Positions 8,107 through 17,600 of a DNA stretch of 64,000 nucleotides are shown one piece after another. Position numbers and translations under genes: made by a program. The notes under the pieces were generated by a model. It made no database searches. It worked only from the letters and a program-made list of their open reading frames with translations, and had not been told where the DNA came from. Position 1 is the stretch's first letter, and every line of letters starts with the position of its first letter. The stretch comes from Deltaproteobacteria bacterium RIFOXYD12_FULL_56_24 (GTDB lineage: Bacteria > Desulfobacterota > Desulfobulbia > Desulfobulbales > Desulfurivibrionaceae), in assembly GCA_001799285.1 (NCBI GenBank), contig MGTD01000007.1, positions 1 through 64,000 of the forward strand, given 5' to 3'.

Positions 8107-11100
8107 ATGGGAACGACAGTCCGCCAGTTGTACCGCGCCATTGATGGCCGCCGTGAATACTGTTTCAATATTGAAAGCGCTGCCCCGCTGACCAATCCCG
8201 AGCTGGAGAGGCTGCGGCTGGTGCTGGCGGACGGTTTCTTGGCCGAAACGGTCGCCGACACCCCCCATCTTGCCGGAGAACGGGTGGTGGAGCTGGGGCC
8301 GCGGCTCAATTTCGCCACTGCCTGGTCGTCGAACCTGGTCTCGATCTGCCGGGCCATAGGCCTGGACACGGTGACCAGGGTGGAGCGTTCCCGCCGCTAT
8401 CTGGTGGAGGCGGGCGATGATCTTCCGGCCTTTATTGCCGCCAACCACGACCGGATGACCGAATGCCTCTACCCCGCGCCGCTCACCACCTTTGAAACCG
8501 GGGTCAGCCCGGAGCCGGTGTACGAGATTGACCTCATCAGCCAGGGGCCGGACGGGCTGCAGGCCATCCCCGGTATCTCCATGGACGAGTGGGACCGCAA
8601 TTTTTACTACGACTACTTCGTCACCAAGCACACGCGCAACCCCACCATCGTCGAGATCATGGATCTCAACAACGCCAATTCCGAGCATTCCCGGCACGGC
8701 TTTTTCCGGGGGCGGCAGATCATCGACGGCGTGGAGCAGAAGGAAAACCTCTTTAAGCTGGTCACCGACACCCTCGCCGCCCACCCCAAGGGCAGCGTCA
8801 TCGCCTTTAAGGACAATTCCAGCGCCGTAACTGGGCACCGGCTTACCACCTTGCTTCCGGAAACGCCGGGCGATCCGTGCCCACTTTCCCTCCAGGAAGT
8901 GGTCTACCATGTGCTGCTCACCGCCGAGACCCATAATTTCCCCACCGGGGTGGCCCCGTTTCCCGGCGCCGAGACCGGCACCGGCGGGAGGATCCGCGAC
9001 GTACAGGGCACCGGCCAGGGCGGCTTTGTTATGGCCGGGACCGCCGGCTACTGTGTGGCCAATCTCCACATCCCCGACTACGAGCTGCCCTGGGAAAATC
9101 GCTACCCCTGCCCGGACAACCTGGCTTCGGCCCTGACCATCGAGATCGAGGCCAGCAACGGCGCTTCGGACTACGGCAACAAGTTCGGCGAGCCCCTGAT
9201 TTTGGGCTTCACCCGCTCCTTTGATCTGCGCCTAGACGATGGCGAGCGCTGGGGCTTCTTGAAGCCGATCATGTTCACCGCCGGGGTTGGCCAGATCGAC
9301 GCCCGGCACACCGCCAAGGCCAAGGAGGAAAAAGGCATGCTCATCGTCCAGGTGGGCGGTCCGGCCTATCGGGTCGGTTTTGGCGGCGGCGCCGCCTCCA
9401 GCATGCTCCAGGGCGAGAATGTCAGCGAGCTTGACTTCGATGCGGTCCAGCGCGGCGATGCCGAGATGGAGCAGAAGATGAACCGGGTGATCCGGGCCTG
9501 CAACGAGATGGGCGACAAGACCCTGATCGACGTGATCCACGACCAGGGCGCGGGCGGCCCGGCCAACGTCTTAAAAGAGCTGGTGGAGAAATCCGGCGGC
9601 CGCATCGAGATCCGCAACATCCGGGTGGGCGATCCCACCATGAGCGTGCTGGAGATTTACGTGGCCGAGTACCAGGAGCGCAACGGCTTTCTGATCCGGC
9701 CCGAAAATATCGCCGGATTCCAGGCCATTTGCGCCAGGGAAAAGGTGGCCTGCGAGGTGCTGGGCGAGGTGACCGGCGATCTGCGTTTTGTGGTGCATGA
9801 CGCACAAGATGATTCCACTCCGGTGGATATCGAGCTCAACGAACTGCTGGGTAATGTGCCGGTCAAGACCTTTACGGACAACCGTCGCGCACCTGGGCTC
9901 AAGCCCCTTGCCGTGCAGGATCTTACGGTAAAGGAGGCGCTGCACAACGTTTTGCGTCTGGTTTCCGTTGGCTCCAAGCGCTTCCTCACCAACAAGGTGG
10001 ACCGGGCCGTGACCGGCCTGATCGTGCGGCAGCAATGCTGCGGCCCCTTGCAGTTGCCGGTGAGCGATGTGGCGGTTTTGGCCCAGAGTCATTTTGCCAA
10101 ATCCGGCGTGGCTACGGCCATCGGCGAGCAGCCGATCAAGATGCTGGTCAACCCGGCGGCCGGGGCACGGATGGCAGTGGGCGAAGCCCTGACCAATCTG
10201 GTTTGGGCCAAGGTGGTAGAGCTTACGCAGGTCAAATGCTCGGCCAACTGGATGTGGGCTCCCAAGCTGCCCGGTGAGGGCGCGGCCATGTACGACGCAG
10301 CCCTGGCCATGCGCGAGGCCATGCTTGCGGTGGGCATTGCCGTGGACGGCGGCAAGGACAGCCTGTCCATGGCCACCAAGGTGGGCAGCGAAACGGTCAA
10401 GTCGCCCCGGGAGCTGGTGATCTCGGTCTATGGCGCGGTGGCGGATATCGGTAAGGTGGTGAGCCCGGACATCAAACAGCCCGGCTCCACCTTGCTCTTT
10501 GTGGACCTGAGTGGGGGCAGAAACCGGCTCGGCGGCACGGCCCTGGCCCAGACTCTGGGCCGGCTCGGCAATGAGTCGCCGGATATGGACGATCCGGCCC
10601 TGGTGAAAAATGGTTTTTCTGCGGTGCAGGAGCTGATCGACAGGGGAATGATTGCCGCAGGCCACGACCGCAGCGATGGAGGGCTGATCACCACCGTGCT
10701 GGAGATGGCCTTTGCCGGCAACTGCGGCCTGGAGCTGGCTCTGGTCGGCACGGCTTCCGCCATCGAGGCCATGTTCAGCGAAGAGCTGGGCTTAGTGCTG
10801 GAATGCGGGGCCGGGCAGGAAGAGCAGGTGCGGGAGGTGCTGGCCGGATACGGGGTGTCCTGTGTATTGCTTGGCAACACCACCCCGGCCAAGGAGATCC
10901 GGATCAGTTACAACGGCAGAGTGGTGCTTGCCGAAGACATGCGCCTTTTGCGCCAGTGGTGGGAGGAGACCAGCTACCAGCTGGAACGGCTCCAAGTCAA
11001 GCCCGCCTGCGCCGAGGAGGAGAAGAAAAACATCTACGACCGGTTGGGGCCGACCTACCGCCTGAGTTTCACCCCGGAAAAGACCGCGCCCGAGCTGCTG

Positions 11101-11904
11101 GCCAAGAGCAGCAAACCAAAGGTAGCCATCTTGCGCGACGAGGGCTCCAATTCCGATCGGGAGATGACCTCGGCCTTTTACGCCGCGGGTTTTGAGCCCT
11201 GGGATGTGACCATGACCGATCTCCTGGCCGGGCGGATCAACTTGGACGGTTTCCGGGGGCTGGCCGCAGTGGGGGGCTTTTCCTACGCCGACGTGCCCGA
11301 GTCTGCCAAGGGCTGGGCCGCTACCATCCTCTTCAACGAAAGGCTCAAGGCGATGTTTCAGGCCTTTTACGACCGGCCCGACACCTTCACCCTGGGCATC
11401 TGTAACGGCTGCCAGCTCTTCGGCCTGTTGGGGCTGGTGCCCTGGCAGGGATTGCCGGCCCAGCAGCAGCCGCGCTTTATCCACAATGTCTCAGGCCGTT
11501 TCGAGTCGCGCTGGGTCACGGTCAAGGTGCTGAAAAGCCCGGCCATGATGCTTGCAGGCATGGAGGATCTGACCTTCGGCATCCACGTGGATCACGGCGA
11601 AGGCTTTCTTCATTTCCCCGATCCGGCCGTCAAGGCGGAGGTGCTGGCCGGCAACCTTGCCACCCTGGCCTATGTGGACGACGAGGGCCGACCCACCGAG
11701 GCCTATCCCTTCAACCCCAACGGTTCGCCCGGCGGCCTCACCGGCCTCTGCTCGCCGGATGGCCGCCATCTCGCCATGATGCCGCATCCGGAACGAGCCT
11801 TTTTGCCATGGCAATGCCACTGGCTGCCCGAGGAGATGAAGGAGCTTGAGGTCACGCCCTGGCTCAGGATGTTCCAGAATGCCCGAAAGTGGTGCGGGGA
11901 ATAG
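8107..11904 (+). CDS. purL: Phosphoribosylformylglycinamidine synthase (single-chain PurL)
   Basis: A 1265-residue fused enzyme converting FGAR, glutamine and ATP to FGAM in purine synthesis. The synthetase half has LNNANSEHSRHGFFRGRQI (near residue 192) and two AIRS-like folds (e.g. HDQGAGGPANVLKEL, ~480; HDRSDGG, ~855). The C-terminal class I glutaminase has the nucleophile Cys in GICNGCQLFG (~1100) and a His-Glu pair near MMPHPERAFLP (~1225). This long form needs no separate PurQ/PurS. It has its own plus-strand promoter region, with an AGGAT ribosome site 5 bases upstream. It appears monocistronic. Confidence 0.97.
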   Translation: MGTTVRQLYRAIDGRREYCFNIESAAPLTNPELERLRLVLADGFLAETVADTPHLAGERVVELGPRLNFATAWSSNLVSICRAIGLDTVTRVERSRRYLVEAGDDLPAFIAANHDRMTECLYPAPLTTFETGVSPEPVYEIDLISQGPDGLQAIPGISMDEWDRNFYYDYFVTKHTRNPTIVEIMDLNNANSEHSRHGFFRGRQIIDGVEQKENLFKLVTDTLAAHPKGSVIAFKDNSSAVTGHRLTTLLPETPGDPCPLSLQEVVYHVLLTAETHNFPTGVAPFPGAETGTGGRIRDVQGTGQGGFVMAGTAGYCVANLHIPDYELPWENRYPCPDNLASALTIEIEASNGASDYGNKFGEPLILGFTRSFDLRLDDGERWGFLKPIMFTAGVGQIDARHTAKAKEEKGMLIVQVGGPAYRVGFGGGAASSMLQGENVSELDFDAVQRGDAEMEQKMNRVIRACNEMGDKTLIDVIHDQGAGGPANVLKELVEKSGGRIEIRNIRVGDPTMSVLEIYVAEYQERNGFLIRPENIAGFQAICAREKVACEVLGEVTGDLRFVVHDAQDDSTPVDIELNELLGNVPVKTFTDNRRAPGLKPLAVQDLTVKEALHNVLRLVSVGSKRFLTNKVDRAVTGLIVRQQCCGPLQLPVSDVAVLAQSHFAKSGVATAIGEQPIKMLVNPAAGARMAVGEALTNLVWAKVVELTQVKCSANWMWAPKLPGEGAAMYDAALAMREAMLAVGIAVDGGKDSLSMATKVGSETVKSPRELVISVYGAVADIGKVVSPDIKQPGSTLLFVDLSGGRNRLGGTALAQTLGRLGNESPDMDDPALVKNGFSAVQELIDRGMIAAGHDRSDGGLITTVLEMAFAGNCGLELALVGTASAIEAMFSEELGLVLECGAGQEEQVREVLAGYGVSCVLLGNTTPAKEIRISYNGRVVLAEDMRLLRQWWEETSYQLERLQVKPACAEEEKKNIYDRLGPTYRLSFTPEKTAPELLAKSSKPKVAILRDEGSNSDREMTSAFYAAGFEPWDVTMTDLLAGRINLDGFRGLAAVGGFSYADVPESAKGWAATILFNERLKAMFQAFYDRPDTFTLGICNGCQLFGLLGLVPWQGLPAQQQPRFIHNVSGRFESRWVTVKVLKSPAMMLAGMEDLTFGIHVDHGEGFLHFPDPAVKAEVLAGNLATLAYVDDEGRPTEAYPFNPNGSPGGLTGLCSPDGRHLAMMPHPERAFLPWQCHWLPEEMKELEVTPWLRMFQNARKWCGE

Positions 11905-11916
11905 CTCCCTTGGCAA

Positions 11917-11943
11917 GGCATCGGATGCTTTTTTATTTTTCTG
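11917..11943 (+). terminator. Possible weak terminator after purL
   Basis: AGGCAT-CGG-ATGCTT followed by TTTTATTTTTC, 15-40 bases past the purL stop. The stem is only about 6 bp, so efficiency is doubtful. Confidence 0.35.
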
Positions 11944-12124
11944 GTGTTCTTTAATTGTTTGCGAGATAATAAATAATATCGAGGATCTTGCAAAACCGCT
12001 ATTTCCGTGAAAACGAGAGTCATGTTTGTCGCAGCTCCCGGAATGATTGGGTTTTTAGCTTGCGCGGGAATGACAACAAAGGTGGGCAAGGAATTTCACA
12101 ATAAAAAGAGCAAGGAGGTAGATT

Positions 12125-13240
12125 ATGCGAAAGTGGAAAATTTTGTTGTGTCTGATGTGTGTCGGTCTGCTTACGGCCTGTGCGGCGAAGCAGGCGAATC
12201 TGCCCAATGATGCCGGTGATCTTTCCGCCAAACTGAAACAGGGTTATGTGCAAAAGGCGGATAACGCCCTGTTTATGCTGGACGGGTCTTCGACCATGGA
12301 TAATCGCTATCAGGGAAATCAGAAATTCAGCATCGCCCAGAATTTGCTGCAGCGCATGAATGCCGCCATCTCCGGCCTGAAACTGAAAACCGGCCTGACG
12401 GTGTTCGGCCCGAAGAGGGGAGGCAGCGTGCTTGTTTACGGGATGCAGCCCCATGATTCCGCGAAATTTGCCGCGGCGGTCAAGACCGCCAAGGCGGACG
12501 GCCTTACTCCTTTGGCGTTGCCTCTCACTAACAGCATTGAGGAGCTGAAAAACAGCCAGGGCCGTATTGCCGTGATTATGCTCAGCGACGGGATGAACAC
12601 CGAGAAGGCCAGTCCGGTAGAGGCCGCGGCGGAGCTGAAAAAGGCCTATGGCGACCGGATCTGCATTTACACCGTGCTGATCGGCGATGATCCTGAAGGC
12701 AAAGCGGCATTGGCGGCCATCGCCAAGGCTGGCGGCTGCGGTTTTGCCACCACGGCCGATGCCCTTGCCTCGGGCAGTGAGCTGGCCGGTTTTCTGGAAA
12801 AAGTCTTCCTGGAAAAAGCCCCCGCCCCGATGCCGGCTCCTGTGGCGATGGCCCCACAACCTGCCCCGGCCCCGGCTCCAGCCCCCATGCCCATGGTGAA
12901 AGAACGTGTTGTGATGCGCGGCATCAACTTTGACTTTGACAAGGCAGTCATCAAACCGGAATTCGCGCCGGTGCTGGATGTTGCCGCAGATATTCTGAAG
13001 GAGCGGCCGGATCTCAAGGTGGTTGTCGAAGGCCATACCTGCAACATGGGCCCCGAGGCTTATAATCAGAAGCTTTCCGAACGGCGGGCCAAATCCGTTT
13101 ATAATTATCTGATTAAAAAGGGCGTGAATGCCGATATGCTTAGTACCGTTGGCTACGGCGAGATGCAGCCCATGGCGGATAACAAAACGAGAAGTAATCG
13201 GGAACTCAACAGACGGGTCGAGTTCAAGATTATGGAATAG
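12125..13240 (+). CDS. VWA-OmpA domain outer-membrane lipoprotein
   Basis: A 371-residue lipoprotein. The signal peptide ends in the lipobox LLTAC (Cys ~19). A von Willebrand A domain follows, with MIDAS-like DGSST (~residue 56) and VIMLSDGMNTE (~150), to about residue 230. Then come a Pro/Ala-rich linker (~residues 237-258) and an OmpA C-terminal domain (INFDFDKAVIKPEF; NxxLSxRRAKSVYNYL) that binds peptidoglycan. It probably sits in the outer membrane, anchored to the wall, with the VWA domain binding a protein partner. Strong AAGGAGGT ribosome site; a strong terminator follows. Confidence 0.88.
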   Translation: MRKWKILLCLMCVGLLTACAAKQANLPNDAGDLSAKLKQGYVQKADNALFMLDGSSTMDNRYQGNQKFSIAQNLLQRMNAAISGLKLKTGLTVFGPKRGGSVLVYGMQPHDSAKFAAAVKTAKADGLTPLALPLTNSIEELKNSQGRIAVIMLSDGMNTEKASPVEAAAELKKAYGDRICIYTVLIGDDPEGKAALAAIAKAGGCGFATTADALASGSELAGFLEKVFLEKAPAPMPAPVAMAPQPAPAPAPAPMPMVKERVVMRGINFDFDKAVIKPEFAPVLDVAADILKERPDLKVVVEGHTCNMGPEAYNQKLSERRAKSVYNYLIKKGVNADMLSTVGYGEMQPMADNKTRSNRELNRRVEFKIME

Positions 13241-13267
13241 GTCCGATTATTCTTGTTGACAAGATGA

Positions 13268-13301
13268 GGGCAGTCGGCGGTTCCGCCGGCTGCCCTTTTT
13301 T
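13268..13301 (+). terminator. Rho-independent terminator
   Basis: GGGCAG-T-CGGCGG-TT-CCGCCG-G-CTGCCC followed by TTTTTT: a long GC stem directly after the VWA-OmpA gene. The next gene's ribosome site (AGGAG) follows immediately. Confidence 0.85.
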
Positions 13302-13315
13302 AGGAGAAAAAATTG

Positions 13316-13768
13316 ATGAAACGCTTCTGTTTTGCCATCTCAGGCAGGCAGTGTGGGCTGATCTTTTTTGTCATGCTGCTGGCGATGGTTGCGGGATTTT
13401 GCGGACCGGCCCTGGCCGGCGAGGCGGTGCCTGGTTCCATTTTGACAAGTTTTGAAAAATTCAGCAACGGCTGGATGTCCAGACTTGCGCAGGTAAACAG
13501 GGAGAACAGCCGGGATCTGAAGCCGGAATCGACCGCCAACGGCCGCCTGATCGGGCGTTATATCAATTATGGGCCGGACTGCGCGCGGGAAGTCCGCACC
13601 ACCGATTCAAAGGCCACGCCCTATGTGGGGATTATCCGTTATGCCCAGAAGGTGATGGAGAAAGAAGGGGAAACCCCGCAAAAATTAAAGGATCATCCAG
13701 GGGCGCCGACCAGCGAAATCCAGGTCACGGAGATTTTTCGCTATACCGGCGGGCGGTGGGTTTATTGA
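13316..13768 (+). CDS. Small exported protein of unknown function
   Basis: A 150-residue protein, not recognised. It has a basic N-terminus and a hydrophobic segment (residues ~14-33) ending in a likely signal-peptidase site after GPALA. The remaining ~115 residues are soluble with no transmembrane segment; RYINYGPDCAREVRTTDSK and TPYVGIIRYAQKVMEKEG look like a compact domain. The start is ATG 13316, with AGGAG 9 bases upstream. It follows the VWA-OmpA terminator, so expression depends on read-through or on a promoter in the short gap. A MITE begins two bases after its stop. Confidence 0.65.
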   Translation: MKRFCFAISGRQCGLIFFVMLLAMVAGFCGPALAGEAVPGSILTSFEKFSNGWMSRLAQVNRENSRDLKPESTANGRLIGRYINYGPDCAREVRTTDSKATPYVGIIRYAQKVMEKEGETPQKLKDHPGAPTSEIQVTEIFRYTGGRWVY

Positions 13769-13769
13769 G

Positions 13770-13918
13770 GTAAGCGATCAACAGTGCACCGCATGTTGTC
13801 GGCACTTCTGCCGACGATTGACAGCGGCGATCGAGCCGGCTCACGTACGTCAAGTACGCATCGCCGTCCCGCTTACCGCAACCTGCAGCACCCTGAGACC
13901 GCTTGTTTAGTGACTTAC
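13770..13918 (-). mobile_element. MITE copy with shortened module B
   Basis: Begins GTAAGCGATCAACAGTGCACC, has the conserved body GGCGATCGAGCCGGCTCACG with a CGTAC-GTCAA-GTACG hairpin, then CGCAACCTGCAGCACC, and ends GTGACTTAC, consistent with an internally deleted module B. The stem carries the GTCGGCACTTCTGCCGACGA module also present near 7826 and 50895. No target duplication is recognisable. Confidence 0.65.
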
Positions 13919-13928
13919 AGAAAAATTT

Positions 13929-14966
13929 TTACAAGTCAAACAGATTGCGCTGGCGTTGGTCGGCCCCGTTGTCTTCTTTAGCGGCACCATCGGCTTCGCT
14001 GCTTGCGTGACCCCGAACAAAAAGAAATCTTTCCAGATTGCGCTGGAACTCCGTCCACTGATAGCCTTCCCCTCGCACCTGCCCGGCCAATCGGTCAAGG
14101 TAGTTGATCTTGGCGTCAAGGTCGTCTAAAAAGTTCAAGGCAAAGGCCTCCTGCATCATGGGCAGGGATGGTGAACCGAACTCATGGCGGCCATGATGGC
14201 TCAGGATGAGATGCTTGAGCCGGTCGGCAAGATCTTCCGGGAACCCGGTGATCTCCTTGATTTTTTCCTGAATTATCTCTATCCCCAGAACCATGTGCCC
14301 AACCAGGCGGCCTCGGTCCGAGTAATCGAAGGGAAAGGATGCGAAGTTGAATTCCTTGAGTTTGCCAAGGTCGTGCAGAAGCGCCCCGGCCATGAGCAGG
14401 GAGCGGTCCAGGCTCGGGTAGAGCCCGCTGATGCTGTCCGCCAGCCGGGCGACGGCCAGGGTATGCTCCAGCAATCCGCCCACATAAGCATGGTGCATCA
14501 CCTTGGCCGCCGGAGCTTTTTTAAACGACTGCATGAGCCGGCGGTCTCCAAACAGGGCGAGAAGCAGCTCCCTTAAAAAAGGGTTTTCCACGCTGCCCGC
14601 CAGCCGGATAATTTCCTTGGCCATAAGGCTGACGTTGCCCTGGGTGCTGGGGACAAACAGGGCCAGATCAACCTCGCTGTCCGGTATCCGGCGAAGGTTG
14701 TCGATCCGGAGCTGGAGGATGCCTTTATAGGCCTGGGCCTGGGCGGTAACGGAAACAATGGCTCCGGCCGGGCATTCGCCCATAAGCTGCTCGGCATTTT
14801 CCCAGATCCTGCCTGAGATCTCGCCGGTTGCGTCCATAAGGACAAGACTCAAGTAGGGTTTGCCTGCCTTGGTCTCGCCCCGGCTCAGCTCCCGGACCAA
14901 AAAAAGGTCGTGTATTGCCAGGCCGTCGGTAATCTCTTTTATCCGGATATGCTTATTGGTTGTCAT
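13929..14966 (-). CDS. yhaM: YhaM-like OB-fold/HD-domain 3'-5' exoribonuclease
   Basis: A 345-residue protein with an N-terminal OB fold (residues ~15-95: LFLVRELSRGETKAGKPYLSL, DATGEISGRIWEN) and an HD phosphohydrolase domain with HHAYVGGLLEHTLAV and LLHDLGKLKEF (~155-205), then HLILSHHGRHEFGSP. This order is that of YhaM/CBF1 nucleases, which trim single-stranded RNA or DNA 3' ends. The start at 14966 matches the family N-terminus; no strong ribosome site is seen there or at the upstream ATG (15030-15032). Monocistronic, with a strong hairpin behind its promoter side. Confidence 0.82.
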   Translation of the reverse strand: MTTNKHIRIKEITDGLAIHDLFLVRELSRGETKAGKPYLSLVLMDATGEISGRIWENAEQLMGECPAGAIVSVTAQAQAYKGILQLRIDNLRRIPDSEVDLALFVPSTQGNVSLMAKEIIRLAGSVENPFLRELLLALFGDRRLMQSFKKAPAAKVMHHAYVGGLLEHTLAVARLADSISGLYPSLDRSLLMAGALLHDLGKLKEFNFASFPFDYSDRGRLVGHMVLGIEIIQEKIKEITGFPEDLADRLKHLILSHHGRHEFGSPSLPMMQEAFALNFLDDLDAKINYLDRLAGQVRGEGYQWTEFQRNLERFLFVRGHASSEADGAAKEDNGADQRQRNLFDL

Positions 14967-15078
14967 GGGCAGCAGTCTCGGCTTCGATTTCAGGAAATTG
15001 TCGGCGCGAATTTTTTGATGCGAAGGAACCATACCAAATGAGCCGGTATTTTGGAATGGACTATCTTGCTTGCCAACA

Positions 15079-15117
15079 AAAAGAGGGAAGGGCTTGCGCC
15101 CTTCCCTCTTTTTTTAA
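15079..15117 (-). terminator. Strong bidirectional terminator hairpin
   Basis: AAGAGGGAAGGGC-TTGC-GCCCTTCCCTCTT with A-tract on one side and T-tract on the other, 28 bases past the DUF3373 porin stop on the minus strand. It also insulates the upstream side of the YhaM-like gene. Confidence 0.85.
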
Positions 15118-15144
15118 CAACCGGAATTACAACCAGAGGCTGGC

Positions 15145-17109
15145 TTAAAAAGAGGCCTCTAAGGTCAGGTACACCTGATTCATTGACTCAATGGGAGCGT
15201 AGAACTGGGCAGCGAGCGGATCATTTTTGATATCTTCGATCTTGTTCGGAGTGCCGAGCCACATGCCGCTGTAAGTGTAGTCGTAGTCATAATGCTGGAA
15301 GCCCAAACGGATAAAGGCCTTGCCGTACTTGGAGACGGCCTCGCCGGCAGGAATATCGTAGATGCCGTAGACTTCATAGACATTACCGCGGGTCGCCATC
15401 TTGCTGGAATACATATCATCATGACCAGGAGCAAAGGCCAACCAGTTCTTGGAGCCGTGGTTGAATTCTGCGCCGAGCTTTACGCTGCTGTCAGGAATGT
15501 CATAGCGTACGCCGAGGGCCACGCTATAGCCGTCCGTATCTTCAAGGGGTGCCCAGAAATCACCCAGCAGAGAGGTGCCCATCTCGTCCATGCCCTTGGC
15601 TTCGGTATGGCTCCAGCCACCAGTTATAAAGTAGTTCAGGTTCTGGAACTTATCCATGAACACCGCAGCGGTCTGGAAGATATTACCCATGTTCTTCCGG
15701 TCGAGGTACTGATTGGCAGTAGGCAAGCCGGCAGCATCCGCCGCCAACTCAAGCGGGTTGGGGAAGTAGGTGTCGCCCGGCACATTAAAGATGTTGAAGG
15801 CGCCAAAGGACTGGATGTTTATAAACCGGTTACCCTTGCTGTAAACATCCCAGCTTAGCCCGGCAAAATCCACATCGCTGATTCCGGTGTCCTCTTCCTG
15901 AGGGCCATTCTCGAAGCCGCGTCCATAGCAGAAGCGGATCCGGCCCGGTGCATCCTGCAGGCCAAAAAGGTTGTTGTAGGCATAACCCAAGGAAATCCCG
16001 TCAAACGGATAATCCATGTAGGCAACCGGGGTGGCCATCCGCTCATCGTTGCCCATGCGGAGATGAGCTGGGGGGCCATCGGTGGTGGGGCGACGACCGG
16101 CAGAAAACCAGACCGGCAAGCCGCCGATGTTGTTCCAGTTCATGAAGGCCCGGTCAAGGATCAGCTTGTTGTCGCCGGGCTGGCGGCCCGCGGTTCCGTC
16201 AAAGGAACGAGAGTTGAGGAAATAGGGGCTGTCGGTATTATGAACGCCGTCCAAATCCTGTTCCGGGGTGACGGAGTCCTGCATGCCCCAAACCTTGTAG
16301 CCCACGATCCTGGCCTTGACCTCGACATCCTCGGTGGCCTTGGCCCGCAGGTTAAGGCGCAACCGGGTTGAATAAAGGGTGTCGTTGTCATAGGTCTTTG
16401 CAGCAGTCGGGCTATATGCACCATACATGTTGGCGAAGATAGAGGCGCGGTCGGCAGCGGACAAATTCCGCATGATGCCGGCAAGAGTTTCCGGGGTGCT
16501 CATTGCTCCCAGCAGTTGGCCAACCGTATAGCCGGCTGCAGCATACTGCTGAACCAGGGCTCCGGCACTTGGGTTGGAAAAAAGGGCAAAGGTATCGGTC
16601 GCCTGTTGGGTGGAGAGACCTGCACCCGTTGCAGCCCCTACGAATGCCGCCTGACCACCAGCCAAGGCAGGACCAAGATTGTTCAGCAGGTCAGTAACAG
16701 TCGAGTTGACGGTTAAGCCAAAGTTGGCCAGAGGGACCGTGCCGCCAGGGCCGTTAGTACTGAGAAAACCATTAGTCCCAGCTATATCAATAAAATCGTA
16801 GATCCCGGTGGCAACATCCGTGGCCTTGTAGTAAGCCGCAGTGTCGGCGGTGTGAAAATCCGCCCGGTTGCGGATATCACCGGACCACTGGAAGCGGGAG
16901 GCCAGATCCCACTTTTCAGACTTTGCGTCAAAATCCTCGAACTTCTGCTCCTGCGAGGTTTTGATCTCTGCCATCTGGGCCTTCATCTGTTCGATCTGTT
17001 TGCTCATGGCATCGATCTTGGCCTGCATATCCGCGGCGTCCGCTGCGGAAGCCACGGCAGGCAGGGCCAAAAGACCGGCCAGCGCTAAGGTGGAAATTCT
17101 CTTCCTCAT
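15145..17109 (-). CDS. DUF3373-family outer-membrane porin
   Basis: A 654-residue outer-membrane protein. The signal peptide ends after AVASA (~residue 22). A coiled-coil stretch follows (MQAKIDAMSKQIEQMKAQM, ~27-60), as in trimeric or periplasm-spanning porins, then a long beta-rich region with alternating polar/aromatic strands. It ends in Phe (LTLEASF), the usual barrel-assembly signal. It matches the DUF3373 proteins common in Desulfobacterota and Geobacter. Start ATG 17107-17109 with GGAGAG upstream; the open frame runs 24 codons further without a ribosome site. An ArsR gene lies 90 bases upstream on the same strand, so metal or redox control is plausible. Confidence 0.8.
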   Translation of the reverse strand: MRKRISTLALAGLLALPAVASAADAADMQAKIDAMSKQIEQMKAQMAEIKTSQEQKFEDFDAKSEKWDLASRFQWSGDIRNRADFHTADTAAYYKATDVATGIYDFIDIAGTNGFLSTNGPGGTVPLANFGLTVNSTVTDLLNNLGPALAGGQAAFVGAATGAGLSTQQATDTFALFSNPSAGALVQQYAAAGYTVGQLLGAMSTPETLAGIMRNLSAADRASIFANMYGAYSPTAAKTYDNDTLYSTRLRLNLRAKATEDVEVKARIVGYKVWGMQDSVTPEQDLDGVHNTDSPYFLNSRSFDGTAGRQPGDNKLILDRAFMNWNNIGGLPVWFSAGRRPTTDGPPAHLRMGNDERMATPVAYMDYPFDGISLGYAYNNLFGLQDAPGRIRFCYGRGFENGPQEEDTGISDVDFAGLSWDVYSKGNRFINIQSFGAFNIFNVPGDTYFPNPLELAADAAGLPTANQYLDRKNMGNIFQTAAVFMDKFQNLNYFITGGWSHTEAKGMDEMGTSLLGDFWAPLEDTDGYSVALGVRYDIPDSSVKLGAEFNHGSKNWLAFAPGHDDMYSSKMATRGNVYEVYGIYDIPAGEAVSKYGKAFIRLGFQHYDYDYTYSGMWLGTPNKIEDIKNDPLAAQFYAPIESMNQVYLTLEASF

Positions 17110-17199
17110 CCCATTCTCTCCTTTTTGTGAATCCATTTTCAATTGCTCACCCGTTGCCGGCCATCCGGCAACGCTCCCCATGGAAATAAACGGTAACAG

Positions 17200-17517
17200 C
17201 TATTGGCTGTTTCCGTAGCGCATTGTCACGCATTGCATGATGTTGGCAAGGCCCGGTTCGGCGATGTGGTAATAGACATTACGGCCCTGGCGCTCGCTGC
17301 GCAAAAAGCCCCGATCCTTCAAAAGGCGAAGGTGTTCGGAGGCCATGTTGCTCGGGATCTCGCAGGCGGCGGCCAGCTCCCCAACCGTGCTCGGCTCCTG
17401 GAGCAGGATCTGGATCATCCTCAGACGGTGGGGGTGGGAGAGGCTGCGCAAGCATCCGGCCGCCTTCTCCAGCACCTCAATGTCCAGCAATTCTATTTCT
17501 CCAGCGGGATTAGTCAT
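17200..17517 (-). CDS. ArsR-family winged-helix repressor (copy 1)
   Basis: A 105-residue ArsR/SmtB-type regulator. The winged helix-turn-helix is clear (LRSLSHPHRLRMIQILLQEP, VGELAAACEIPSNMASEHL, LLKDRGFLRSERQGRNVYYHI). The metal-type ELCV(C)DL motif of ArsR is absent; the only cysteines are Cys22, Cys47 and Cys95 (CVTMRYG), so sensing is unclear. It precedes the DUF3373 porin by 90 bases in the same direction and likely controls it. It differs from the second copy (17807-18124) at 9 of 105 residues. Confidence 0.88.
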   Translation of the reverse strand: MTNPAGEIELLDIEVLEKAAGCLRSLSHPHRLRMIQILLQEPSTVGELAAACEIPSNMASEHLRLLKDRGFLRSERQGRNVYYHIAEPGLANIMQCVTMRYGNSQ

Positions 17518-17533
17518 GAGAGTCTGCCGGGTT

Positions 17534-17549
17534 GATATATTTAGATATC
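17534..17549. promoter_or_regulatory. Candidate ArsR operator
   Basis: GATAT-ATTTAG-ATATC, an inverted repeat between the predicted -10 box (17571-17576) and the start codon of the first arsR gene. Position and AT-rich symmetry suit autorepression. No binding data; inference only. Confidence 0.35.
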
Positions 17550-17570
17550 GTTATATTGCGACATTTACTG

Positions 17571-17600
17571 GATATACTTGCCTCGCGCAGGATGTGTCAA
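17571..17600 (-). promoter_or_regulatory. Sigma-70 type promoter for arsR-porin
   Basis: On the minus strand: TTGACA (17600-17595), 18-base spacer, TATATC (17576-17571). The first arsR starts about 54 bases downstream. Confidence 0.6.

Noticed and set aside
9571-10665. Long minus-strand frame of 364 codons inside purL
   Set aside because: Antisense shadow produced by GC-rich codon use; purL is unambiguous on the other strand.
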